From NCBI GenBank assembly GCA_002712945.1, contig PAVA01000064.1, positions 1 through 23,337 of the forward strand: 23,337 bases of DNA, written 5' to 3'. Positions 6,860 to 13,834 of this stretch are shown one piece after another (position 1 is the first letter of the stretch; the number at the start of each line of letters is the position of its first letter). The notes beneath the pieces are model-generated. The model had not been told where the DNA came from. It saw only the letters and a program-made list of their open reading frames with translations, and did no database searches. A program made the position numbers and the translations under genes. This DNA comes from Citromicrobium sp. GTDB taxonomy: Bacteria > Pseudomonadota > Alphaproteobacteria > Sphingomonadales > Sphingomonadaceae.

Positions 6860-7954
6860 ATGAAATTCACACACCTCCTGGCGCTGGCAGCCACTGCCGG
6901 CCTGATGCTGACCGGCTGCAACAATGGCGGCGGTTCGCGCGAATCGATCCGCGCGGTCGGTTCCTCGACCGTCTATCCCTTCGCCAAGCAGGTCGCCGAG
7001 AGCTTCTCGCGCTCCAACCCGGACCGGCGTTCTCCGCTGATCGAATCGACCGGGACCGGCGGCGGCATCGCGCTGTTCTGCCAGGGCGTCGGCGCGGATA
7101 CGCCCGACATGGCCAATGCCTCGCGCCGGATGAAGGTGAGCGAGTTCGAGACCTGCCAGGCCAATGGCGTGACCGAGATCACCGAAATCCAGGTCGGGCT
7201 GGACGGCATCGCCTTCGCCAGCACCGAAGGCGGCATCATGATGGATCTGACCCCGGAGATCGTCTACCGCGCGCTCGCCGCCAATCCTTACGGCAAGGAG
7301 CAGACGGCGCAGACCTGGCGCGATGTCGATCCCTCGCTGCCCGACGCGCCGATCCTCGTCTACGGCCCGCCGTCGACCAGCGGCACGCGCGATGCGCTCA
7401 AGGAACTGGTGCTGACCCCCGGCTGCGAGAGCAATGCCGAGATGGCCGCGCTGAAGGAAAGCGACGAGGACGCGTTCGAGCGGACCTGCACCGAAATCCG
7501 TTCCGACGGCAAATATGTCGACCAGGGCGAACAGGACAATCTCATCGTCCAGAAGATCCAGGGCAACCGCAACGCCGTGGGCGTCTTCGGCTATTCCTAT
7601 CTGGAAGAGAACGAGGGCCGCGTGCAGGGCCTGCCGATGAACGGCGTCGAGCCGACCTACGACAATATCGCCAGCTTCCAGTACCCCGGTGCGCGCCCGC
7701 TCTACATCTACGTCAAGAACGCGCACCTGCAGGCGATCCCCGGCCTGCAGCAATATCTCGACCAGTGGCAGCAGATGTGGGAGCGGGGCGGCCCGCTCGC
7801 CAAGATCGGCCTCGTCGCGCTGCCCGCGGGAACGATGGAGACCATGGCCAAGCGGATCACCGAGCATCCGGTGCTGACCGCGGCCGATCTGGAAGACGAC
7901 ACCGACCTCGAAGCCGAGCGCTCCGAGGCCGAGGCGGCGGCGGCCGCCGAGTAG
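6860..7954 (+). CDS. PstS-like phosphate-binding lipoprotein
   Basis: A 364-residue periplasmic substrate-binding protein. The ATG at 6860 follows GAGGGAGAGG and gives a lipoprotein signal peptide with lipobox LTGC (Cys20), so it should be lipid-anchored. The mature part opens with AVGSSTVYPFA, then ESTGTGGG and PSTSGTRDA, the three loops whose Ser/Thr/Gly residues bind phosphate in PstS proteins. SRRMKVSEFE and VGLDGIAF are also typical. It is not followed by pstC, pstA or pstB; the next gene is on the other strand after a strong terminator, so it is an orphan here. The C-terminus ends in an acidic, Ala-rich tail (from about residue 345) not needed for the fold. The Pho box upstream supports phosphate rather than another oxyanion. 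Whether it feeds a distant Pst transporter or only scavenges or senses phosphate is unknown. Confidence 0.9.
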   Translation: MKFTHLLALAATAGLMLTGCNNGGGSRESIRAVGSSTVYPFAKQVAESFSRSNPDRRSPLIESTGTGGGIALFCQGVGADTPDMANASRRMKVSEFETCQANGVTEITEIQVGLDGIAFASTEGGIMMDLTPEIVYRALAANPYGKEQTAQTWRDVDPSLPDAPILVYGPPSTSGTRDALKELVLTPGCESNAEMAALKESDEDAFERTCTEIRSDGKYVDQGEQDNLIVQKIQGNRNAVGVFGYSYLEENEGRVQGLPMNGVEPTYDNIASFQYPGARPLYIYVKNAHLQAIPGLQQYLDQWQQMWERGGPLAKIGLVALPAGTMETMAKRITEHPVLTAADLEDDTDLEAERSEAEAAAAAE

Positions 7955-7973
7955 GCTTCGCTTCGCCTAAGGG

Positions 7974-8012
7974 AAAAGACCGCCGCGTTCGTCCGGGCGC
8001 GGCGGTTTTTTT
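7974..8012 (+). terminator. Rho-independent terminator of the pstS-like gene
   Basis: A 9-bp perfect stem (ACCGCCGCG at 7979-7987 with CGCGGCGGT at 7998-8006) encloses a 10-nt loop, followed by seven T. An A-rich run before the stem could also pair for the opposite strand, but the SDR gene on that strand ends at 8071. Confidence 0.9.
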
Positions 8013-8070
8013 GTGGGCGGCGAGGATGCCCCTGCCTGAAACGTTTGGGGGCGTGCCCTCCCGGCCAGAC

Positions 8071-8850
8071 TCAAGCTGTCGGCACCGTTCCCCCGTCGAT
8101 GACATATTCCGTGCCGGTGATCGTGCCCGCCCTATCGGAGGCGAGAAATGCAATCAGGCTCGCGATCTCCCCCGGCTGCGAGGGCCGACCGATCGGAACA
8201 CCGCCGAGCGATTGCATGATCATTGCCTTGCCCGCCTCGGTATCGACGCCGTGCTCCGCTGCAAGCCGTTCGGCGAGCGCGGTCGAGGCTTCGGTCTCGA
8301 TCCAGCCGGGCGACACGCGAACCACTCTCACGCCGCGGGGCGCAACCTGCTTGGAAAGGCTCTTGCTGTAGGTCGAAAGCGCAGCTTTCGCCGCCGCATA
8401 GGCCGTGGTCGCCTCGGGCAAGGGCAGTTCGCGCTGGATGGAGGTGACATGGATGACCACCCCCGATCCGTGCGCGACCATCGCCGGGACGAGCGCGCGG
8501 TCCAGACGGACAGCGGGCATCAGGTTGAGGTCGATCTCCTTGCGCCATTGCGCATCGTCGAGCGCCTCGAAACCACCTGCCGGAGCGGACGAGCCGCCGA
8601 GCATGTGGACAATGATGTCCACCCCGCCCAGCCGCTCGCGCACGGCGTGGGCAAGCGTCTCGCAGCCTTCGGCGCTCGTCAGGTCGGCAGCGACGAAGCG
8701 CGCGCGCTCGATCCCGGGCGGCATGGTACGCGCGCTCGTCAGGACATCGGCACCGAGTTCGCGGAGAAGCGCGACCGTTGCCTTGCCCGCCCCGCGCGTG
8801 CCGGATGTGACCAGCGCGCGCTTGCCCGCCAGGGTCAGGAAGGGCGTCAT
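8071..8850 (-). CDS. Short-chain dehydrogenase/reductase (259 aa)
   Basis: A classical SDR of normal length. It shows the cofactor loop TSGTRGAG (15-22), Ser137 in HVTSIQ, Tyr151 and Lys155 in AYAAAKA, and a C-terminal [10 protein letters not shown] typical of the enoyl-reductase/3-oxoacyl-reductase-like branch. The usual NNAG is replaced by [12 protein letters not shown], a variant seen in a recognisable SDR subgroup. The second TG position of the cofactor loop is SG (TSGTRG). The ATG at 8850 overlaps the stop of the upstream SnoaL-like gene by 4 bases (ATGA), so the two are translationally coupled. The substrate is not deducible. The divergent LysR gene is the probable regulator of the pair. 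Confidence 0.9.
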   Translation of the reverse strand: MTPFLTLAGKRALVTSGTRGAGKATVALLRELGADVLTSARTMPPGIERARFVAADLTSAEGCETLAHAVRERLGGVDIIVHMLGGSSAPAGGFEALDDAQWRKEIDLNLMPAVRLDRALVPAMVAHGSGVVIHVTSIQRELPLPEATTAYAAAKAALSTYSKSLSKQVAPRGVRVVRVSPGWIETEASTALAERLAAEHGVDTEAGKAMIMQSLGGVPIGRPSQPGEIASLIAFLASDRAGTITGTEYVIDGGTVPTA

Positions 8851-9176
8851 GGCGCGATCTCCAGCCGTGCGATCTTGTCGCCCTCGAGGACGAACCGATA
8901 GTCGAGGTCCACGGGGCTGCCGGGAAAGTTGCCGACGAGACGGCTGGTGACTGTAATGCGTTCGCCCTCTTCGACGAGCGCAAAGGGCTCCACGGTATAG
9001 GTGTACTGCGTGGAGGCGTGGGCCATCCAGTTTCTGATGGCATCGCGACCCTCATAGGTGTTGCCTTCGTCGACAACGGTCGCGCCTTCGGTGAAGCATT
9101 CCGACAGCGCCTGCGCATCGCCCTTCTTGTCGGTTACGAAATAGGCGGCAATTGCCGGGGGCAGTTCGATGGTCAT
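8847..9176 (-). CDS. SnoaL-like / NTF2-fold polyketide-cyclase-type protein
   Basis: A 109-residue single-domain protein with the NTF2/SnoaL pattern: an N-terminal helix ([23 protein letters not shown]), the turn [23 protein letters not shown], and a curved sheet ending [14 protein letters not shown]. Members are usually small hydratases, isomerases or cyclases, or ligand-binding proteins; without obvious catalytic residues I leave the activity open. ATG 9176 follows AGAGGAG at good spacing. The stop overlaps the downstream SDR start, indicating an operon in which both products may act on the same small molecule. It is divergent from LysR over 97 bases. Confidence 0.82.
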   Translation of the reverse strand: MTIELPPAIAAYFVTDKKGDAQALSECFTEGATVVDEGNTYEGRDAIRNWMAHASTQYTYTVEPFALVEEGERITVTSRLVGNFPGSPVDLDYRFVLEGDKIARLEIAP

Positions 9177-9227
9177 GGCTCAACTCCTCTTGGGTGGAGT
9201 GGCCCAACTAGAACATTGCCTTGATCC

Positions 9228-9277
9228 GGATAATCGGGATAATGCTGGATGTGGCATTTCGGAAATCGGGATAATGC
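9228..9277. promoter_or_regulatory. GGATAAT repeats between SnoaL/SDR and LysR genes
   Basis: The heptamer GGATAAT occurs at 9228-9234, 9237-9243 and 9269-9275. The last two belong to an exact 14-bp direct repeat (AATCGGGATAATGC at 9232-9245 and 9264-9277) spaced 32 bp start to start, about three helical turns. The downstream copy covers the LysR start codon. The placement suits autoregulatory binding by the LysR protein, although classical LysR T-N11-A dyads are not obvious. Confidence 0.45.
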
Positions 9278-10176
9278 GACGCCATAACCTGAGCGATTTC
9301 GATGCCGTGCTCGCGGTCAGCCGGCGGGGCTCGTTCCGCGCCGCCGCGCTCGATCTCGGCATGTCGACCAGTGCGCTCAGCAACGCCGTCGCCAAGCTGG
9401 AAGGCCAGCTCGGCGTGCGGCTGTTCAACCGGACCACCCGGAGCGTCGCGCTGACCGACGCCGGGCGAAGGTTCGTCGAACAGCTCGGACCCGCCCTGCG
9501 GGACATCGATCAGGCCCTCGACACCGTCCGATCGCAACAGACAACCCCGTCCGGCACGCTGCGCATCAACACCTTTGCCACGGCGGGGCGCGAGATTCTC
9601 GAGCCGCTCGTCCTCGAATTCCTCCACCGCTACCCCGAGGTCCGGATCGATCTGGTGACCGAGGGGAATCTGGTCGACATCGTGGGGCAGGGGTTCGATT
9701 TCGGCATTCGTAGCGAAAACCTCGTCCCCAGCGACATGATCGCAATTTCGCTGGGCCCGCCCAGACGATATGCCGTGGTCGCTTCGCCCGGCTATTTCGA
9801 TCACCGCAAGCCGCCCCGCGTTCCATCCGACCTGCTGGCCCATTCCTGCATCCGCACACGGCTGCCCGACGGGGCGATTTTCCGCTGGCAGTTCGAGGCA
9901 GATGGCGAGCCCGTGCAGGTGGATGTCGATGGGCCGATCACGCTCGACGAAGCGAGCCTTGCGCGGTTGGCGGTGCTCCGCTCGATCGGCATCGGCTTCT
10001 TCATGGAAGCCGACGTGCGCGAGGATATCGCGGCCGGTCGGCTGGTGCGCGTGCTGGAGGACTGGACCCCGCCGCTATCGCCGCTGTGCCTCTACTATCC
10101 GAGCAGGCGCAATCCCCCGGCTGCGTTTCGCCTTTTCGTCGATCTGGCCCGCGAGCTCGCACGCTCGGTGCAATGA
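9274..10176 (+). CDS. LysR-family transcriptional regulator
   Basis: A 300-residue LTTR of standard length. The N-terminal winged helix-turn-helix (about 5-65) reads [19 protein letters not shown], then [20 protein letters not shown] and [16 protein letters not shown], all hallmarks of the family. The rest is the periplasmic-binding-protein-like effector domain in two lobes, with [10 protein letters not shown] at the hinge entry and the [20 protein letters not shown] segment near the end. I chose ATG 9274 since the 35 residues upstream in the open frame are not LysR-like. It is divergent from the SnoaL/SDR operon, the usual LTTR target arrangement. The inducer is unknown. Confidence 0.95.
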   Translation: MRRHNLSDFDAVLAVSRRGSFRAAALDLGMSTSALSNAVAKLEGQLGVRLFNRTTRSVALTDAGRRFVEQLGPALRDIDQALDTVRSQQTTPSGTLRINTFATAGREILEPLVLEFLHRYPEVRIDLVTEGNLVDIVGQGFDFGIRSENLVPSDMIAISLGPPRRYAVVASPGYFDHRKPPRVPSDLLAHSCIRTRLPDGAIFRWQFEADGEPVQVDVDGPITLDEASLARLAVLRSIGIGFFMEADVREDIAAGRLVRVLEDWTPPLSPLCLYYPSRRNPPAAFRLFVDLARELARSVQ

Positions 10177-10410
10177 CCGGGGGCGAATACGTCGCCGGGG
10201 CGAGCGCCCCGCGTGACTGCAGCCAGGGGCCGGCTCCGTCGCATACTCCCGCCACTGTCCTACATCCCCCGCGCGCGCTATCGTCCGTGCCGCTCTTTCA
10301 CACCGTCGATCCGCGCCGAAACCCGCTCTCATGGGCCGGGAGGTTTTTGGCCCTTGGACACTGTGTCAGGTGTGTCAGGGGCTCCCGGTTCGCGACTGCC
10401 CGTGCCGTAC
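10177..10410. other. Gene-free stretch downstream of LysR
   Basis: No supportable gene lies between the LysR stop and the autotransporter terminator. The stretch holds a tandem 9-mer TGTGTCAGG (10362-10370 and 10371-10379) and an 11-bp dyad GACAC-T-GTGTC (10357-10367) that overlaps it. No clear terminator for LysR was found. Confidence 0.5.
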
Positions 10411-10450
10411 AAAAACGAAGGACCCGGGCGCGGTGGGTGCGCCCGGGTCC
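10411..10450 (-). terminator. Rho-independent terminator of the autotransporter gene
   Basis: A perfect 12-bp stem (10420-10431 with 10439-10450) around a 7-nt loop, followed on the minus strand by CTTCGTTTTTG. It stands 75 bases past the autotransporter stop and probably ends the whole sigma-to-autotransporter transcription direction. Confidence 0.88.
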
Positions 10451-10525
10451 AGGGTTCGATCGATCCCTCGGGGGGGAAGGCAATTGGATCGGTGGCCGAA
10501 CCCTTCTCGTGCTTTCGATGCGTGG

Positions 10526-13500
10526 TTACATCGAAAAACTGATCGAAGCGCGCAGCGCGTAGCCGATCCGTTCGTTACGCTCCTCGGCCGAAAGCTCGCC
10601 CGCGATGGTGTAGGAGGCGTCGCCGCCCACGCCGCGCAGCCGCGCGAACCAGCCGCTGCTGCGCTGCTCGGGGGTCAGGGTGAAGCTGTCGCCGTCGCCG
10701 AAGCGGGCGGTGGTCGCGCCCAGCTCTCCCGAGAGGATCTCGCGCCAGCCGCCTTCGGCCTCGATTCGCAGCCAGTTCGTGTCGCGGCGGCTCATGCCGA
10801 TGAGGTCGAAGCCCACAGCGCTTCCCAGATTCACCGCCAGCTCGTCGCTGGTGCGCTCCTCGATGGTGAGGTCCAGCGCTTCGCCGCCGGTCTCGGCATA
10901 GCCGTCCTCGCTCAGACGGACATAGTCGATCGTCACCGAGGGGCGGACGAAGAAGTACTGCGAACCGCCCTCTACCGAGATGCCGGCGATGAAGCTGGTC
11001 GCGTTGCCCGACCACTCGCCGTCCATCGTGCGCGAAACCGTCTCGCCGCCGCTGGTGCCGGTGAAATAGCGGGCGCCGTCGAAATCCGCGAAGCTGTAGG
11101 AGCCGCGCGCGAAGCCCGAGAATGCGCCCCAGGTGCCGCGCCAGTAGAGCGCGCCCTCGTAGGCATTGGCGATGACGTTGTTGTCGGCCAGCGTGTCGTG
11201 CCGGTTCCACAGCCAGGTTGCGGTCGCGCCGATCGTCCCCAGGCCCGTCGCCAGTTCCGCGCCGCCCGAAAAGCCGAGCCCCTCGAGGTCGTATTGCGCC
11301 GTGTCGCCTTCGTCCTTGCCGGAATCCCAGCCCGCGAAATCGGCCACGATCCGCAGTTTGCCCTCGCGTTCGATGGGCCCTTCGGGATTGGCGAGGCGGC
11401 GGGCGAAGGTCCGGATGCCGAGGCTGAGGCCGTCGAACGCGCCCCCGGCGTGATCGGGGAGCGTCTGGGCGACCGCAGCGCGGAATGCCTCCTCCTTGGT
11501 GATGTCGAGGAACACGCCCGCCACGTCGTCGTCTTCGGCCAGGGCCACATAGAGCGCGTCGTAGGTCTCCGCCTGTGCCCGGCTGAGGCCCAGCTCTTCG
11601 GTCGCCTTGCGTTCGATATCGACCAGCACGAGACCGGCAGCCTGGTCCACGTCGAGCAGGGCATCGTACATGAAGGGAACGAGGGTCACGTCCGAATCCA
11701 GATCGGCGGCGCCCGTGAGAGTGCCGGCGCTGATGACGGTGTACGTGCCTTCGGCCTGCGCAATGTCGGTCAGCCGCAGCCTGAGCTTCGCGCCATCGTC
11801 GAAGCTCGCATTGCCGGTGACGGTGAGGGCGCTCCCCTCGGCGGGATCCTTGCTGAGCGTGGCGACCAGCACGCCGGTCGAGCCGACCGAGAGGCTGGCA
11901 AGCGTGGTCGGCGTCTGGAGGTCGAGCACGCCGCCATCGAGGGCGACCGCCACATTGTCGCTGCCGATGAAGCGGCCCTGGAACAGGGCATTGTCGCTCA
12001 GGAGGACACTCGCGGCCCCGCCTGCGAAATCGGCGCTGCCGACGAAACGCGCGGTTCCGGCAAGGCTCAGCTCGTCGGCCTGGCCGCCGAAGCTTGCCTC
12101 GCCTGCAAAGCGCGCATCGCCCGAGAGGACGAGCCGGTCGATGCCCGCGCCGAAGGACACGTCGCCCTCGGCGGTGCCGTCGAGCAGTTCCAGCCGGTCG
12201 GCGCCGCCGCCGAACAGGATGTCGCCCTTGATGGCGGGCGCGGTCACGCCCGATGCGACGACGGTCTGGCGAACGACGGCCCCGGCGCCCACGCTCGACA
12301 GGTCGATCGCGATGTTGCGGCCGCTCCCGGCCTCGGCCCCGGTCGCCTCGATCTGGCCGCTGTTCTCGACCAGCTGCAGCGTGCCGCTATGATCGACGAT
12401 CGCGGCTGCGGTTCCTGCCTTGGCAAGGGCGCTGGCCTTGATCGAGCCGCTGTTACGAAGGAAGGGAAGGTTCGCGCCGGCATCGATGGCGACGGCGGTC
12501 GCGCCCGTGGTCCCGCTGCCGCCGCCGGACGCGGAAATGCTGCCCGCGTTGCGCAGTTCCGGCGTCGCCGCACCCGCGCCGAAGCGCAGCGCGGTGGCAT
12601 TGCTGTCCTTCGAGGTGGCGACGACGGATCCGTTCACGGCGACTCCGCCCGCAATCGCGACATTGCCGCCGCGCCCGCCGATGACCATGCCGTTGCCGTC
12701 GACCCCGGCATAGACGCCGTTGCCCGCAATCGCCCCGTCGACGATGATTCCGAACCCCGTCCCGGTTGCGGGGAGCGCGCCGATCGCGATGTCCCTGTTG
12801 GTGGCCCCGATGGCCACTGCCGGGGCTGCGCCATAGGAGGTGACCTTGGCGCTGCCTTCCTTGGCGTCCTCGATCCCGTCCTTGTCCTCGTCCGCATCGT
12901 TCGGGTTCGCGTCCTTCGGCGGCACGGCGAAGCGGATACCGCCCGCAACATCGCCTTCGACGACAATCGCGCTGCCGCCCTGGAGCAGATCGTCGGCGTC
13001 GAGCTTGCTCGGATCGCTCGGCGGAGTGACCGTGCGGTATCCGGTGGCCGCGATCGTCCCCTGCACCACCAGCGTGCCGCCCACATCGCCCGCGAAGCGC
13101 GCGCCGACCGCATCCTCGCCCGCCGCCGTAACCGTCCCGGCGAGCCGGACGTCGCCGGTCACGTCCTGCAGTTCGACGCCCACGGTGCGATCGCCGAGCA
13201 CGTTCGTCTCGCCATTGTGGACGAGCTTGCCGTCGAGCAGCCCGCTTACCCTGATCCCGGCCGAATCATTGCCCTCGACGGAGATCTTGCCCGCATTGAC
13301 GATATTCCCGGTCAGGTTGCCCCGCACGCGGATGCCGGCGCGATCCGTGCCGACGGCGAAGGGCCCGTCGGGATCGGAATCGTTGTCGACGTCGGTCGGC
13401 GTGTAGGTTTCGTCGACGGTGATGGTCCCGTTGTTGACGATATCCGACTGGCGGTCGCCGGTGGTCTCGATCCCGCTCGCGCCATCGGAATTGGTGACGA

Positions 13501-13726
13501 TGATCTTGCCGTCATTGGTCGCGTCATGATCGCTGTCGACGACGATTCCCGAACCGCTCGTCAATTCGATCGAACCGTTCTGCGTCACCTTCACGTCATC
13601 GCCCGCGCCGTTCTTCAGCTGCGAGGTGCGGACGGTTTGCGTGCGTTTGGTGTCGATCGAGGTCTGGGCCGACAGGGGCAGCGCAAGGGTGGCCAGCGCG
13701 GTGCCGGCAAGCAGATAACGATACAT
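10526..13726 (-). CDS. Type Va autotransporter, beta-helix passenger with beta-barrel domain
   Basis: A 1066-residue outer-membrane protein. Residues 1-21 are a Sec signal peptide (LAGTALATLALPLSAQ). The passenger (about 22-780) is rich in N/G/T/V rungs such as NNGTITV and NAGKISV, expected to form a parallel beta-helix. It contains four near-tandem 25-26-residue repeats (129-231), starting RAGIRVRGNLTGNIV, and two Asp-rich insertions (112-120 and 272-289). The C-terminal ~275 residues match the autotransporter barrel (SLGIRTFARRLANPEG, WDSGKDEG and the closing strand ALRASISFSM); the last aromatic is two residues from the end rather than terminal. ATG 13726 follows ACGGAGGAA. No peptidase or adhesin catalytic motif is visible in the passenger. 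It lies 108 bases after the TonB receptor in the same direction. The surface role (adhesion, aggregation, ligand capture) is unknown. Confidence 0.9.
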   Translation of the reverse strand: MYRYLLAGTALATLALPLSAQTSIDTKRTQTVRTSQLKNGAGDDVKVTQNGSIELTSGSGIVVDSDHDATNDGKIIVTNSDGASGIETTGDRQSDIVNNGTITVDETYTPTDVDNDSDPDGPFAVGTDRAGIRVRGNLTGNIVNAGKISVEGNDSAGIRVSGLLDGKLVHNGETNVLGDRTVGVELQDVTGDVRLAGTVTAAGEDAVGARFAGDVGGTLVVQGTIAATGYRTVTPPSDPSKLDADDLLQGGSAIVVEGDVAGGIRFAVPPKDANPNDADEDKDGIEDAKEGSAKVTSYGAAPAVAIGATNRDIAIGALPATGTGFGIIVDGAIAGNGVYAGVDGNGMVIGGRGGNVAIAGGVAVNGSVVATSKDSNATALRFGAGAATPELRNAGSISASGGGSGTTGATAVAIDAGANLPFLRNSGSIKASALAKAGTAAAIVDHSGTLQLVENSGQIEATGAEAGSGRNIAIDLSSVGAGAVVRQTVVASGVTAPAIKGDILFGGGADRLELLDGTAEGDVSFGAGIDRLVLSGDARFAGEASFGGQADELSLAGTARFVGSADFAGGAASVLLSDNALFQGRFIGSDNVAVALDGGVLDLQTPTTLASLSVGSTGVLVATLSKDPAEGSALTVTGNASFDDGAKLRLRLTDIAQAEGTYTVISAGTLTGAADLDSDVTLVPFMYDALLDVDQAAGLVLVDIERKATEELGLSRAQAETYDALYVALAEDDDVAGVFLDITKEEAFRAAVAQTLPDHAGGAFDGLSLGIRTFARRLANPEGPIEREGKLRIVADFAGWDSGKDEGDTAQYDLEGLGFSGGAELATGLGTIGATATWLWNRHDTLADNNVIANAYEGALYWRGTWGAFSGFARGSYSFADFDGARYFTGTSGGETVSRTMDGEWSGNATSFIAGISVEGGSQYFFVRPSVTIDYVRLSEDGYAETGGEALDLTIEERTSDELAVNLGSAVGFDLIGMSRRDTNWLRIEAEGGWREILSGELGATTARFGDGDSFTLTPEQRSSGWFARLRGVGGDASYTIAGELSAEERNERIGYALRASISFSM

Positions 13727-13834
13727 GCATTTCCTCCGTCATTTGTCAGACGGGAGGACGGAGCCAGCCGAAGCTTTCCTTGGCACTGAATCGCAAAAAA
13801 TCGATCGGCCGCCTGTGCGGTGGCTGGAACGCGG

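Noticed and set aside
10331..13789. A 1152-codon open frame on the plus strand opposite the autotransporter
   Set aside because: It is Arg/Gly/Ala/Asp-rich with no domain pattern and lies antisense to a gene with signal peptide, repeats and barrel; long antisense frames are common at this GC content.
13760..13834. Terminator between the TonB receptor and autotransporter
   Set aside because: There is a 4-bp CCGC/GCGG stem and a T-run nine bases later, too weak and too far apart to call a terminator.
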